A stretch of 64,000 bases of DNA, taken from assembly GCA_010692645.1 (NCBI GenBank), contig JAAHGS010000001.1, positions 62,001 through 126,000 on the forward strand. The letters are read 5' to 3'. Position 1 is the stretch's first letter; each line of letters opens with the position of its first letter. The notes beneath the pieces are model-generated. The model saw only the letters and a list, made by a program, of their open reading frames with translations, searched no databases and was not told the DNA's origin. The position numbers and the translations under genes were made by a program. Positions 47,878 to 58,993 of this stretch are shown piece after piece. The DNA is from Symploca sp. SIO2E9. Its GTDB lineage: Bacteria > Cyanobacteriota > Cyanobacteriia > Cyanobacteriales > Coleofasciculaceae.

Positions 47878-50800
47878 TCAAGCTGCCCAGTCTTTACAGA
47901 GCAATTGGGCTTGTTGGAGTACTGTGAAGGTTGCCCTCTCCTGCTTATCTGGTGGATAGCCATATTTACGCAGTAGCCGCTTGATAATAGTTCGCAGTTT
48001 TGCTCGGGCGCTTTCTTTTACTGTCCAGTCAATCGTAACATTGCAGCGGACGGCTTGTACTAACTCACGAGCAATGGTTCGCAGTGTCTCATCTCCTAAT
48101 ACTTTCACGGCACTATCATTGACTTCTAGCGCGTCATAAAATGCTACTTCGTCTTCTGTTAATCCCAAATTTTCTCCCCGGCTTTGGGCTTGGCGGATTT
48201 CTTGGGCAAGTTCAATTAGTTCTGTAATCACCTGAGCAGTTTCAAGCGAACGGTTATGGTATCGTTTAATAGTATTCTCCAACATCTGTGCGAAGGAGCG
48301 CGACTGGACTAAGTTTTTAGGCGATCGCATTTTGATTTGGTCATTAATTAGTTTCTGTAGTACTTCGAGGGCTAAGTTTTTGTAGGGTAAGCCTCGCACA
48401 TCTTCTAGGAATTCCTCGGAGAGGATAGAGATATCGCGATTTTTCAATCCCACAGCGGTAAATAAATCTATTACTTGTTTTGAGGCTACGGCTTTGGAGA
48501 CAATCTGGCGCACGGCAGTATTTAAGTGGTCTGGGCTTTTGCCCCCAATCGTGGTATGTTTGATAATAGACTCTTTGATTGCCTGGAAAAATCCGACTTC
48601 ATCCCGAATTGCGATCGCATTATCTAAACTGCTGGTAAGGGCAAAGGCTTTGGAAAGTTCGGTAACGGCTTTGAGATAGCGCTGTTTACCGTTTTCTAAC
48701 TCCAGAATATGGTTGATTGCGGCTGGGATAATTGAGAGACGTTCACTGGGAGTGCCATCAAAGAATTTAGCATAGTCGAAGTTGCCATACATGGCTTTGA
48801 CGATTTCGTATTTCTCCTGCAAAATACCCAGGGCAATATCTGTGGGGATGCCTGTATTACCTCTATCCCCTTCGCTATAGTATTGTAGGGCAAGTTTTAG
48901 TTGGTCGGCAAGCCCTAAGTAATCAACAACTAAACCACCCGGTTTGTCTTTAAAAACGCGATTGACTCTAGCGATCGCTTGCATTAAGCTATGACCATGC
49001 ATTGGTTTGTCGATATACATGCTATGCAAGCTGGGGGCATCAAATCCGGTTAGCCACATATCCCGGACTATTACTAGTTTGAGTTGAGCATCAGGTTTTT
49101 TAAAACGTTTGGCAAGTTCCTGGCGTCGCTTTTTACTGCGGATGTGGGGTTGCAGTATCGCTTCATCCGCTGCCGAACCTGTAATCACAACTTTGATTAT
49201 ACCTTTGTCGTCCTCTTCGTGATGCCAGTTGGGGCGGAGTTTGATGATAGCGTTGTAGAGTTCGGCACAGATATCACGACTCATGCCCACAATCATCCCT
49301 TTACCCTGGATACTGGCTTGGCGATTCTCAAAGTGAGAGACAATATCGTTAGCTACTTGATTGATACGTTTTTCAGAACCAACTAGGGCTTTTAATCTTG
49401 CCCATTTACTCTTTAATTGTTCTTTGGTAATCTGTTCTTCGTCTTCGGTAATTTCCTCAAATTCGGGATCGATTTTAGGACGTTCTGATTCGTCTAAATC
49501 TAGTTTGGTAATTCGTGCTTCGTAATAGATACGGACAGTCGCTTCATCTTCTACTGCACGTTGGATATCATAAATATCGATATAATCGCCAAAAACTGCC
49601 TTAGTACTTTTATCGCCTAATTCAATTGGTGTTCCCGTAAAACCAATGAAGGAAGCATTAGGCAGGGCATCTCTTAAGTGTTTAGCAAAGCCATAGGAAA
49701 TATAGGCTTGTTCAGTATTTGTATCTTTCTTAATTCGCGCTTCGAGTCCGTATTGAGAACGGTGGGCTTCATCAGCAATCAATACAATATTACGACGGTT
49801 AGAAAGTTGTGGGTATTGTATCCCTTGTTCAGAGGCAAATTTTTGAATTGTGGTAAAAATAACGCCACCTGATGCGACTTTTAGTAATTCTTGGAGGTTA
49901 GCTCGATTTGCAGCTTGTGTTGGAGTTTGGCGCAGTAAGTCGGAGCAGGCAGAGAAGGTGTTAAACAGTTGTTCGTCTAAGTCGTTTCTATCAGTAAGAA
50001 TTACTAACGTAGGATTTTCCATATCCGGATGTTGAATAATTTTTCCGGCATAGAATGCCATGGTTAAACTCTTACCGCTACCTTGGGTGTGCCAGATAAC
50101 GCCAATTCGTCTATCGCCATCGGGGTTAGTGGCAGTGACGGTATTGTTAATCGCTTTATTGACGGCATGGAATTGGTGATAGCCTGCCATCTTCTTAGTA
50201 ATTTTGTCGCCGTCTATTTCCAAAACAATAAAGTTTTTGACTAAATCCAGAAAGCGGTGCTTGTCAAAGATACCTTTAATCAGAAATTCTAATTCGGCGC
50301 TGCCTTTGGGAGCGATAGCTTTTCCATCAATAGTGCGCCAAGGCATAAACCATTCAAAAGAAGAGGTGAGGGTGCCGACTCTGGCTTCTGTGTTATCGGA
50401 AATAACTAAAATTTCGTTATAGGTAAATAGGCTAGGGATTTCGTTTTTATAGGTTTGCAGTTGGTTAAATGCGCTTTTGAGGGTAGCCTTTTCAGCAAGC
50501 GGATTTTTAAGTTCGATTACTGCTAGGGGTAAGCCGTTGATAAAGATAACGATATCGGGACGACGGTTATTTCTATTTTCGATAACTGTAAATTGATTGA
50601 CTGCTAACCAGTCGTTATTGTCAGGATTAGTAAAGTCAATTAGCCAAACCTTATCGTAGATAGTGCGATTTTCGGCTTGATATTCGACATCGACGCCATC
50701 GGTGAGGAGTTTATGGAAGCGGCGGTTATTTTCAAAAAGATTAGGGGTATCGGTGCGGATGACTTTTTTAATAGCATCTGCGATCGCATCGAGTGGGATA

Positions 50801-50982
50801 TGGGGATTGATGGTTGTTAAGGCAGAGCGGAGGCGGTTAATTAGTACTATATCGGCGAATGTTTGCCGTTCTGAGTTGGAGGAATCGGGGGCAATTTCGG
50901 AGCTGTTGATGGTGGTGTAATTGAGTTGTGTTAACCATTCAAGGGTAATTTGTTCGACAGTATCTTCGTTTAATTTTGCCAT
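47878..50982 (-). CDS. hsdR: Type I restriction enzyme R subunit
   Basis: N-terminal nuclease region '[23 protein letters not shown]', helicase motifs '[19 protein letters not shown]', '[13 protein letters not shown]', '[10 protein letters not shown]'. Confidence 0.96.
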   Translation of the reverse strand: MAKLNEDTVEQITLEWLTQLNYTTINSSEIAPDSSNSERQTFADIVLINRLRSALTTINPHIPLDAIADAIKKVIRTDTPNLFENNRRFHKLLTDGVDVEYQAENRTIYDKVWLIDFTNPDNNDWLAVNQFTVIENRNNRRPDIVIFINGLPLAVIELKNPLAEKATLKSAFNQLQTYKNEIPSLFTYNEILVISDNTEARVGTLTSSFEWFMPWRTIDGKAIAPKGSAELEFLIKGIFDKHRFLDLVKNFIVLEIDGDKITKKMAGYHQFHAVNKAINNTVTATNPDGDRRIGVIWHTQGSGKSLTMAFYAGKIIQHPDMENPTLVILTDRNDLDEQLFNTFSACSDLLRQTPTQAANRANLQELLKVASGGVIFTTIQKFASEQGIQYPQLSNRRNIVLIADEAHRSQYGLEARIKKDTNTEQAYISYGFAKHLRDALPNASFIGFTGTPIELGDKSTKAVFGDYIDIYDIQRAVEDEATVRIYYEARITKLDLDESERPKIDPEFEEITEDEEQITKEQLKSKWARLKALVGSEKRINQVANDIVSHFENRQASIQGKGMIVGMSRDICAELYNAIIKLRPNWHHEEDDKGIIKVVITGSAADEAILQPHIRSKKRRQELAKRFKKPDAQLKLVIVRDMWLTGFDAPSLHSMYIDKPMHGHSLMQAIARVNRVFKDKPGGLVVDYLGLADQLKLALQYYSEGDRGNTGIPTDIALGILQEKYEIVKAMYGNFDYAKFFDGTPSERLSIIPAAINHILELENGKQRYLKAVTELSKAFALTSSLDNAIAIRDEVGFFQAIKESIIKHTTIGGKSPDHLNTAVRQIVSKAVASKQVIDLFTAVGLKNRDISILSEEFLEDVRGLPYKNLALEVLQKLINDQIKMRSPKNLVQSRSFAQMLENTIKRYHNRSLETAQVITELIELAQEIRQAQSRGENLGLTEDEVAFYDALEVNDSAVKVLGDETLRTIARELVQAVRCNVTIDWTVKESARAKLRTIIKRLLRKYGYPPDKQERATFTVLQQAQLLCKDWAA

Positions 50983-51071
50983 GTTTCATTTATGGTGTAA
51001 TCAAGAATTAATGATTTTTTATGGGAAATCAACGACAAGGATTAATACTGTAATTCCTTAGCAAAATTTTA

Positions 51072-51317
51072 TTAACTCGCTTCAGCTAGAGAACGAACAC
51101 TTAAAATTTGATCATCTTTCAAGAATTGAACGGCAGACATCGGCACAGCAATTACATTAATTGATTCACCCACAGCATTAAAAACTTCCAAAATATAGCC
51201 GTCTTCGCCGCCGCTCGGATGAGGCACATAATCAATGAGGGTGAGAACATCGCCTTTTTTTAGATTATGTTCTGGAAAGTTGCGAGATAGGATGATGCGT
51301 TGGTAAAGTTCGAGCAT
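51072..51317 (-). CDS. DUF4926 domain-containing small protein
   Basis: KKGDVLTLIDYVPHPSGGEDGYILEVFNAVGESINVIAVPMSAVQFL. Confidence 0.75.
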   Translation of the reverse strand: MLELYQRIILSRNFPEHNLKKGDVLTLIDYVPHPSGGEDGYILEVFNAVGESINVIAVPMSAVQFLKDDQILSVRSLAEAS

Positions 51318-51436
51318 GAAAATGTCACTTCTTATTGGGAATTAGAGTAATAAATTAGAATTGGTTATCAATTTTACGTTCTAGCTGGATTAGCGAGTTA
51401 ATTTAATATCGGAAATGGTGGTATTATGAGGAATTT

Positions 51437-52777
51437 TCATGTCACAGTCTCTACCAAATTTTCGGCTTCTTTGACTCGGATTTCGCCTGATAGAAGTTTG
51501 GGGAGTAGGGTATCGCGGATAGATATAAGGGTTTTTGATTCAGAATCATTAAACCTAATCTTTTTATCTAGTTTATCAACAGTTTTTTTATATAAAAGTT
51601 GAATTGATTTTGGTGGCACTACAAATGATAAATGACTAATAGATTTAAAGGTAACTTGAGGAAATGTACCTGAGCGGGTTTCAGCAATTACTTGTAAGTT
51701 AGATAAGACTTCTAGACTAGTGAGCATTCGATAAAGTACTATAGGTTCAATAGCACTATAAGCACGAATTACCATAAATTTTGTCGAGACAACATAATCG
51801 TCTGGTGTAAAGTTGACAAATGCATATCGTCCATTAGCTGGGCGAATTTCACTCATAAGAATGTCATCTTTTTTTATGGCTTTTTTAGCTTGACCAGGAA
51901 GCACATCTTTTTGTGAATAATTTGCGTGTAAAAATTTTCCTAAGGCTAAGTCTCCAGTATTTAGAAATATCACTTCTGAGTGTGATAAAAAATCAAATGT
52001 TTCGGATTCATTATTAGCAATCTCTTTTAACTGCATAACCTTCCACCCCTTCGGAATTTTCCCCAATGGCGAATCTTCAAACTCATCAGGAAAAAGAGCA
52101 GCCGTTGCTGCGTCCATACCTACTGGCTGTCTGCCCTCCATCTTGGCATAAACTGGGTCAAAATTCACAAACCAGGACTTGAAAATTGCCTGTGCGATCG
52201 CTTCTAGTGTTCGATTCATCTGCTGGTTGAGTTCTATTTTGTCATCTAGAGTACCGAGGATATTTGCGATCGTTTTTTGTTCTGGAAGTGGTGGGATAGC
52301 AATTTTAAACTCACGCTGATTTGTGAGGCTAATATAGGGAGCCATATCTGTTTCCCCAGAACGTGAAGTTACTTGATTCCAAAAATCAGAAGATTGAATA
52401 TAGTAGCAAAGAAAACGATAGTCTAGAAAATTATGATCGAGCGAACGCCAAAATGTGACTTGTGGAGAACAAACAAATGGCTCACAATCTAGAGGTGCTA
52501 ACGCAACTTTACCAACGGTTCCTTTAGATGAAAAAAGTGTATCACCTGGATTTCCGATACCTTTTCTTATTCGAGACAAAGCTGTTTGATTAATTCTTGA
52601 AGCAGATTCAAATAAAATGATTCCTTTATCCATATCTGCTGCACGTATAAAGGGAGTTCCACTTTCTATGAATTCATCTCGACGAGGGCGATACTCTCCA
52701 TGATTTCCATCTTCAACTCGTAATAGTCCTGCTTTTTCAAGCTCTGAAACAATATAGGTACGCCAGTTAGTTATCAT
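51437..52777 (-). CDS. hsdS: Type I restriction enzyme specificity subunit
   Basis: Two TRDs with conserved region 'IPPLPEQKTIANILGTLDDKIELNQQMNRTLEAIAQAIFKSWFVNFDPVYAKMEG'. Confidence 0.95.
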   Translation of the reverse strand: MITNWRTYIVSELEKAGLLRVEDGNHGEYRPRRDEFIESGTPFIRAADMDKGIILFESASRINQTALSRIRKGIGNPGDTLFSSKGTVGKVALAPLDCEPFVCSPQVTFWRSLDHNFLDYRFLCYYIQSSDFWNQVTSRSGETDMAPYISLTNQREFKIAIPPLPEQKTIANILGTLDDKIELNQQMNRTLEAIAQAIFKSWFVNFDPVYAKMEGRQPVGMDAATAALFPDEFEDSPLGKIPKGWKVMQLKEIANNESETFDFLSHSEVIFLNTGDLALGKFLHANYSQKDVLPGQAKKAIKKDDILMSEIRPANGRYAFVNFTPDDYVVSTKFMVIRAYSAIEPIVLYRMLTSLEVLSNLQVIAETRSGTFPQVTFKSISHLSFVVPPKSIQLLYKKTVDKLDKKIRFNDSESKTLISIRDTLLPKLLSGEIRVKEAENLVETVT

Positions 52778-52850
52778 ATTTTAATCTATGCAGATTTAAC
52801 CAAATCTCTTTCTCCAACCGCACCAACTCCCTAAACCTCGGCATCCTTCC

Positions 52851-52973
52851 TCACGCACTCCTCTTAAGCAAATCCTCCACCGACACCAGACAATCAGGAA
52901 ACGCCAAAGGAGCAATTAAATCCGACTCAGCCAACACAACCTGATAAGCAGAAAAAAACTTTCTATACCGCAT
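52851..52973 (-). pseudogene. C-terminal fragment resembling Uma2-family (DUF820) endonuclease
   Basis: MRYRKFFSAYQVVLAESDLIAPLAFPDCLVSVEDLLKRSA*; only the tail is present. Confidence 0.4.
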
Positions 52974-53175
52974 AGCGAATAATTTCTACCTCTGCCCCAT
53001 TATTGAGAGCCACCTCAGCCCGTTGTAATACCTGTTCTGTAATCAAATCACTTAGATAGTATTCCCCACAATTATTACAAACCTCTGCTGGCACCAGCTT
53101 GATAATCACAATACTTTCGTCTCGCTCTAAAGTCACAGTCACTAAACCAGCTTGCGTTTCGCCATGCTTACAAAT
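52963..53175 (-). pseudogene. YgiT/MqsA-type zinc-finger antitoxin, N-terminally truncated
   Basis: ICKHGETQAGLVTVTLERDESIVIIKLVPAEVCNNCGEYYLSDLITEQVLQRAEVALNNGAEVEIIRYAV; the usual first CxxC start is incomplete. Confidence 0.7.
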
Positions 53176-53248
53176 TATCCTCAGCAATATACATTGCCAA
53201 ATCACTTAAATCCCTGATAACCTGAGGTCATTTGTTAGCCTTGCCCAT
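53168..53248 (-). pseudogene. ParE/RelE-family toxin relic
   Basis: In-frame MGKANK*PQVIRDLSDLAMYIAEDNL*, overlapping the end of parD; matches the ParE N-terminal helix only. Confidence 0.7.
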
Positions 53249-53507
53249 TTCCTTGACTGTGCTTACCTAGCCGAGAACGCACGACTTGCCGGATATCCTC
53301 CCAGTCTGTATCAGTCATCTGTGTTGCATCTCCAGACTCTAAGCCCTCCAATAACAAGATTTCCAGACTTTCCTGTGCCTTGCGCTTTTGATCAAGACGA
53401 ATTAACTCGCGAAAATACTCGCTTACCGTACTGTAACTGCCTTGGGCAACTTGTTCCTCAACATAGGAGCGCATCTCATCTGGCAGAGAAATATTAATAC
53501 TTTTCAC
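53235..53507 (-). CDS. parD: Type II toxin-antitoxin ParD-family antitoxin
   Basis: (V)KSINISLPDEMRSYVEEQVAQGSYSTVSEYFRELIRLDQKRKAQESLEILLLEGLESG. Confidence 0.88.
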   Translation of the reverse strand: MKSINISLPDEMRSYVEEQVAQGSYSTVSEYFRELIRLDQKRKAQESLEILLLEGLESGDATQMTDTDWEDIRQVVRSRLGKHSQGNGQG

Positions 53508-53636
53508 CCGTATTCTCCCATCGCTACTGCTTCCAAAATGGCAGTTTATGCCAATTGCTGCCATACCCCAACCCCCTCAATTCAATCAAATCTCCTTCTC
53601 CACCGCACCGACTCCCTAAACTGCTGCATCATCTCC

Positions 53637-53978
53637 TCACGCCTCCGGCAACTCCTGCAATATCCCTTCCACCGTTACCTTCAACGGAGGTAAATTGTTC
53701 TGCACGATCGCCCAAACTAAATTCAACGATACCCGGAAATACTCATGCACCAAAATATTTCTGAACGCCACAATCTGTGTCCACGGCACCTCAGAATATC
53801 GATTCGTAAAATCATCAGATAATGAATTAGCCGCTTCTCCAATTATCTAGAAATGATGAATAATCCAAACCTGAATTAGTTCTTGTTCATCAAACACCTG
53901 TCTGCCCTGACTGGCATATCGCTCAATCGCCGCAATTGCATCTAAAATATCTTGCAATCGTTCAGCCTCTCGCCTCAT
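53637..53978 (-). pseudogene. hepT: HepT-like (DUF86) toxin with in-frame TAG at codon 44
   Basis: MRREAERLQDILDAIAAIERYASQGRQVFDEQELIQVWIIHHF*IIGEAANSLSDDFTNRYSEVPWTQIVAFRNILVHEYFRV...; RX4HXY motif RNILVHEY lies after the stop. Confidence 0.88.
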
Positions 53979-54286
53979 AGCACCACAGCCTCATGCAAAA
54001 CGCGATCGCGTGTAGGTTCCTTCAACATATCCACTGTTGCAATATCCACCTTGCGATTGAGTAACCTTTCTAAATCAATTAATAATCCTGCTGGAAACCA
54101 GGGTGTGATTTTCCCCAAATCATAATCAACCAAAAAATCAATATCGCTCTCTTCGGTTGCTTCTCCCCGCGCTACCGAACCAAACACCCGCACGTTATAG
54201 GCTCCATGCTTTTGGGCAATCGCGAGAATTTGCGTTCTCTGCTCTTGCAACAACTCTTTAATCCCTAACCCTATTTTACTAGTCAT
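53975..54286 (-). CDS. mntA: MntA-like nucleotidyltransferase antitoxin
   Basis: GSX10DXD motif 'GSVARGEATEESDIDFLVD'; ATGA overlap with the downstream HepT ORF. Confidence 0.88.
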   Translation of the reverse strand: MTSKIGLGIKELLQEQRTQILAIAQKHGAYNVRVFGSVARGEATEESDIDFLVDYDLGKITPWFPAGLLIDLERLLNRKVDIATVDMLKEPTRDRVLHEAVVL

Positions 54287-54290
54287 GCCC

Positions 54291-55868
54291 TTACATCCTA
54301 AATCCCTTAAGGTTTTCCCTAATCTCTGCTTCTAACTTGGCACTGAGGGCAAACTGTTCCTCTAACTGTATAGCTAATCGTTCCATCTTCTCCTCAAACG
54401 GCTCATCATCATCTTCAATTTCCTCTGCCCCCACATACCGCCCTGGCGTGAGCACATAGCCATGAGCCTTAATCTCTTCCCACTTAGCACTCTTACAAAA
54501 CCCAGGCACATCCTCATATTCACCAGCTCCCTTTTCACCCCGCCAAGCATGGTAAATTTGAGCAATTCGGGCTATCTCTTCTTCGGTTAACTCCCGATGT
54601 ACTCTGTCAATTAATACTCCCAACTTCCGCGCATCAATAAATAATGTTTCCCCAATGCGGTTGCGTAAGGGCTTATGACGATATGCTCCTACACCATGGC
54701 GCTTATTCCTTGCCAAAAACCACAAACAAGCCGGAATCGGGGTATTGTAGAATAACTGCCCTGGTAGCGCCACCATACAATCAACCAAATCTGCATCAAC
54801 AATCGCCTTGCGAATATCCCCCTCTCCCGACTGATTAGAACTCATCGAGCCATTCGCTAAGACAAATCCAGCTATTCCATTTTCGGATAAATGGTGAATA
54901 ATCTGCTGTACCCAGGCATAGTTAGCATTGCCCACAGGGGGCGTGCCGTAATTCCAACGTCCATCTTCCCGCAGACTATTACCTCCCCAATCGCTCATAT
55001 TGAAAGGAGGATTAGCCAGGATAAAATCAGCTTTAATATCTTTGTGTAAATCATTGTGGAAACTATCGGCATTGCTAGAACCCAAATTGCCATCAATGCC
55101 CCGAATCGCCAGATTCATCTTGCACAGTTTCCAAGTTGTCGGGTTAGACTCCTGCCCATAAATCGATAAGTCGCCAATCCTTCCCCCGTGGACCTTAACA
55201 AACTTTTCCGACTGTACAAACATTCCCCCAGAGCCACAACAGGGATCATAAATTCGCCCTTGGTAAGGCTCAATCATTTCTACCAACAACTGCACCACAC
55301 AGCGCGGCGTGTAAAACTGTCCCCCCTTCTTCCCCTCCGCACTAGCAAACTGACCGAGGAAATATTCGTAAACTCGCCCTAAAATATCCTTAGAACGATT
55401 CTCTGCATCTCCCAAACCAATCGTCCCCACTAGGTCAATAAGTTCTCCCAACAACTGCTTATCCAAGGCAGGTTTAGCGTATTCTTTAGGTAGAACTCCT
55501 TTTAGAGATGGATTCTCTTTCTCGATCGCATCCATCGCCTCATCGAGTAACTTACCAATCGTGGGCTGTTTAGCGTTACTCTGCAAATATAACCATCGTG
55601 CCTGCTTAGGAACCCAAAAAATATTCTCGGCGATGTACTCATCCCTATCTTCAGATTCTGTGTATTCTTCCTGCTCTAGTTTCTGGTAAAGTTCCTCAAA
55701 AGCATCAGAAATATACTTAAGAAAAATCAGCCCTAAGACAACATGCTTATATTCGGCAGCATCCATATGGCCTCGCTGCTTATCTGCCGCCGCCCACAGA
55801 GTTTGTTCAAAGCCTAACTTGGCACCGTTACTATTTTTCTTACTAGTAGTTTTTTTTCCGCGTGGCAC
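54291..55868 (-). CDS. hsdM: Type I restriction-modification system methyltransferase subunit
   Basis: '[41 protein letters not shown]', catalytic '[15 protein letters not shown]'. Confidence 0.96.
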   Translation of the reverse strand: MPRGKKTTSKKNSNGAKLGFEQTLWAAADKQRGHMDAAEYKHVVLGLIFLKYISDAFEELYQKLEQEEYTESEDRDEYIAENIFWVPKQARWLYLQSNAKQPTIGKLLDEAMDAIEKENPSLKGVLPKEYAKPALDKQLLGELIDLVGTIGLGDAENRSKDILGRVYEYFLGQFASAEGKKGGQFYTPRCVVQLLVEMIEPYQGRIYDPCCGSGGMFVQSEKFVKVHGGRIGDLSIYGQESNPTTWKLCKMNLAIRGIDGNLGSSNADSFHNDLHKDIKADFILANPPFNMSDWGGNSLREDGRWNYGTPPVGNANYAWVQQIIHHLSENGIAGFVLANGSMSSNQSGEGDIRKAIVDADLVDCMVALPGQLFYNTPIPACLWFLARNKRHGVGAYRHKPLRNRIGETLFIDARKLGVLIDRVHRELTEEEIARIAQIYHAWRGEKGAGEYEDVPGFCKSAKWEEIKAHGYVLTPGRYVGAEEIEDDDEPFEEKMERLAIQLEEQFALSAKLEAEIRENLKGFRM

Positions 55869-55906
55869 TCTTGTTAATCCTTAAGATCTGTTATACTCAA
55901 ACTAAT

Positions 55907-56803
55907 ATGACCCAAGTTGTGATCGCATTTTACAAATTCGTCAGCCTACCAGACTTTGCCGAAAAACAACGCCCCCTCCTAGCACGTTGCCAACAGCAAG
56001 GAGTTAACGGGACAATTATTCTGGCTGCCGAGGGTATTAATGGCACTATCGCAGGTTCACGCCAGGGGATTGATTCAGTCCTAGCTTTTTTACAGGCAGA
56101 CCCTAACCTAGCAGACCTCGAATATAAACTATCCTACGCTGACTCACCTCCTTTTAAGCGTCTCAAAGTCCGCTTGAAGAAAGAAATAGTTACCTTAGCA
56201 CTACCAGAAGTTGACCCCAATGAGAGGGTAGGAACTTATGTTAACCCAAAGGATTGGAATACTCTAATTTCAGATCCCGAGGTGACTATCATCGATACCC
56301 GCAATATCTACGAAGTAGATATTGGTTCCTTCAAAGACGCGCAAAATCCGCAAACTGAATCATTTCGACAATTCCCCGACTATGTACACCGCCATCTCGA
56401 TCCCAACAAGCACAAAAAAATAGCTATGTTTTGCACTGGCGGCATTCGCTGCGAAAAGGCCTCATCTTTTATGCTCTCCCAGGGCTTTGAGGAAGTTTAT
56501 CAGCTTCAAGGTGGTATCCTTAAGTACTTAGAAGAAATTCCAGTAGCGGAGAGTTTGTGGCAGGGGGAATGCTTTGTTTTTGATGAGCGCATTGCCGTTA
56601 GCCATGGCTTGGCAGCAGGAAGTTATGATCTCTGCCGCAGCTGCGGACATCCGATTTCTGAAGCCGATAAAACCAAACCCCAGTACCAAGAGGGTATTTC
56701 TTGCCCCCACTGTTTTGATCAGCTAACAGTCGAAAAAATCAAACGCCAGCAGGCAAGACAGCAGCAATTAAAGTGGGCTAAACAGAAACGTCGGAACGCT
56801 TGA
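55907..56803 (+). CDS. trhO: Rhodanese-like tRNA uridine-34 hydroxylase (TrhO/YceA family)
   Basis: MTQVVIAFYKFVSLPDFAEKQRPLLARCQQQGVNGTIILAAEGINGTIAGSRQGID..., rhodanese loop 'MFCTGGIRCEKASSFM'. Confidence 0.93.
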   Translation: MTQVVIAFYKFVSLPDFAEKQRPLLARCQQQGVNGTIILAAEGINGTIAGSRQGIDSVLAFLQADPNLADLEYKLSYADSPPFKRLKVRLKKEIVTLALPEVDPNERVGTYVNPKDWNTLISDPEVTIIDTRNIYEVDIGSFKDAQNPQTESFRQFPDYVHRHLDPNKHKKIAMFCTGGIRCEKASSFMLSQGFEEVYQLQGGILKYLEEIPVAESLWQGECFVFDERIAVSHGLAAGSYDLCRSCGHPISEADKTKPQYQEGISCPHCFDQLTVEKIKRQQARQQQLKWAKQKRRNA

Positions 56804-57455
56804 GTGCCAGTGTCAGCCCATCGGCAATTGGTACGAGACTAAGATTAACCCGTTGGTCTTGAGAAAGCTTTTTATTTAAAGCTCTAATGGTCTTAGTTTT
56901 ATTATCCTGTGCCTGAGAATCTGCTACTCTCCCAGACCATAGTACATTATCGATCGCAATTAAACCACCAGGACGCACTAGTTCCAGTGAGCGCTCATAG
57001 TAAGTATCGTAGTTATTTTTATCAGCATCAATAAAGGCAAAATCAAAGCTACCAGCTTGCCCCTGCAAGAGCAACTTATCCAAAGTTTCCACTGCCGGGG
57101 CAAGATGAAGTTCAATCTTGTCAGCAACCCCCGCATTCTGCCAATAGCGACGAGCGATCGCTGTATACTCTTGACTAAGATCACAGGCAACTAGTTTGCC
57201 TTCAGGGGGCAGCGCTAGTGCCACCGCGAGGGAACTATAGCCAGTAAATACCCCTACCTCTAGAGTTTTCTTCGCCCCCATTAACTGCACCAACAATGCC
57301 ATAAACTGTCCCTGTTCTGGAGCAGTTTGCATCCTGCTCATTGTATGCTGCGCAGTTTCTTGGCGCAACTGAGTCAAAATTTCTGACTCCCGCAGAGAAA
57401 TAGATAGCAAGTAATTGTAGAGCTCACTATCGAGTCCAATTGTTTGATTTGCCAT
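56778..57455 (-). CDS. Class I SAM-dependent O-methyltransferase (CCoAOMT-like)
   Basis: 'GQFMALLVQLMGAKKTLEVGVFTGYSSLAVALALPPEGKLVACDLS', 'FDFAFIDADKNNYDTYYERSLELVRPGGLIAIDNVLWSG'. Confidence 0.93.
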   Translation of the reverse strand: MANQTIGLDSELYNYLLSISLRESEILTQLRQETAQHTMSRMQTAPEQGQFMALLVQLMGAKKTLEVGVFTGYSSLAVALALPPEGKLVACDLSQEYTAIARRYWQNAGVADKIELHLAPAVETLDKLLLQGQAGSFDFAFIDADKNNYDTYYERSLELVRPGGLIAIDNVLWSGRVADSQAQDNKTKTIRALNKKLSQDQRVNLSLVPIADGLTLALKRSDVSV

Positions 57456-57559
57456 AATTGTTATGCCAATGCTCCTCTATGGTAGAAGTGCTAGTCTAGC
57501 TCAGCCAAAGCATTTCCTTTCTAACATTTGGAAAAGCTCTTAGCAATTTACAGCAATTT

Positions 57560-58369
57560 TCAATCCTTCCAAATTGGTGAGCCTGAATCTTGATCATCGA
57601 GATATGAGCTTAAATCATGTTCACATTGATCCTCTAGTAGCTTCTGCTGCATAGCTACAGCCTCCCAATGAGCTCGTTCTCCGTCGAAACCAGCACGACG
57701 GGAATCTAGCTCTTTCAAGGCTGGCAAGCGACCATAGATAATTAGTATATCGTGGGGACGAATGCAAGTTGAGCCTCTAGGAGCACCAAGATAGGTTTGA
57801 TCTGCCCGTTGAATACCGAGTACTAGTGCACCTTCTGAACGCAAATGAGTGTCAACTAGTCGCTTGTTAGCTAACCAATCTTCCGGCTGTACTTTTAGTT
57901 CCATCACACCGTATTCACCGGAGAGGCGTAATAGGTTAGTATAATCGCGCAAGTCTAGATCAGTCCAGTGTTGCAAAGCCCAACTTACGAGGCGAGAGAG
58001 GATACGATTAACCCACCGATTGTTTGCTAATACCCAGAGCAATGCAAGCCCCAATATCAGCAGCAGCAAACGGGATAGCCAGTCAGCTGGACCAGCAGCA
58101 CTAATAAAAGCGAGAACTAGAGAAGAAGCTACGGTTACAATACCAGCATTACCCAGCATCATCAACAACATCAGAATACGACGCCGCACTGGATGAGAAA
58201 CTACTTGTTCTGACTCGCTGGTAGTAAAGCCTGCACCGGTGAAGGCTGAACGAGATTGAAATTGAGCTGATTCACGAGATAAACCAGTCAGAGTTAAGGC
58301 TTCAGTGCCAATCCTGGTAATTAGCAGTGAGAAGGTAATGACGATTAGTAGTGAAGTTACTGCCCCCAA
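57560..58369 (-). CDS. Membrane protein with C-terminal TrkA-C/RCK domain
   Basis: TM region followed by 'VMELKVQPEDWLANKRLVDTHLRSEGALVLGIQRADQTYLGAPRGSTCIRPHDILIIYGR'. Confidence 0.78.
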   Translation of the reverse strand: MGAVTSLLIVITFSLLITRIGTEALTLTGLSRESAQFQSRSAFTGAGFTTSESEQVVSHPVRRRILMLLMMLGNAGIVTVASSLVLAFISAAGPADWLSRLLLLILGLALLWVLANNRWVNRILSRLVSWALQHWTDLDLRDYTNLLRLSGEYGVMELKVQPEDWLANKRLVDTHLRSEGALVLGIQRADQTYLGAPRGSTCIRPHDILIIYGRLPALKELDSRRAGFDGERAHWEAVAMQQKLLEDQCEHDLSSYLDDQDSGSPIWKD

Positions 58370-58794
58370 GTTTTGCTTCTCCCAAGCTAGACATCCTTAA
58401 ACCGCTATTTAATTTAGTAGTGGTTTGTACTTAATATGCTAGCGAGATTCAGAGGAGAAGTTTGCTCTAGCTTGAGATATTGATGGATTAATAATTAATA
58501 ATTGAGAGTTATAGCAGGAGGCAGGAGGCAGGAGGAAAAGCCAAATTCTATCTGAGTTTGAGACTTTTTTAATGTTTTAACCGCCTTAGCGATTGCTATA
58601 CCTAAGCTACAGTCTTGGGATTCGCCAATAGCTACTCAACCGCTTTGACTCTATGTTGATCACGCTAAATACCTTTAAACTGAGCTTGAGCCTGGTGATT
58701 AATTCTAAAAATATGCCGGCACTGGCAGCATTTTGTCGAGGAGTCACAAGATTTTTTAGTTCTTATACAGGATTATTGTTGTCGATTTTACTAT

Positions 58795-58983
58795 GACTTT
58801 AGTCTTAATAACTTCCTGAAATTCGGCTTCAACGACATTCGCCTGCGAGACCAACATCTTCCTGGTATCATCACAACTTTGGTGTGGTATCAGTGGAGTC
58901 TTGGCATCCTCTACATTGCCTTACTCTTATGGACTCTTTCGCGTACGATTCCAGGATTGAACTTACTAATCTATCTTAAGTAG
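58795..58983 (+). pseudogene. C-terminal fragment of a membrane protein, 5' part lost
   Basis: DFSLNNFLKFGFNDIRLRDQHLPGIITTLVWYQWSLGILYIALLLWTLSRTIPGLNLLIYLK*, with no start and degenerate sequence upstream. Confidence 0.45.
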
Positions 58984-58993
58984 CCAATCTTTT

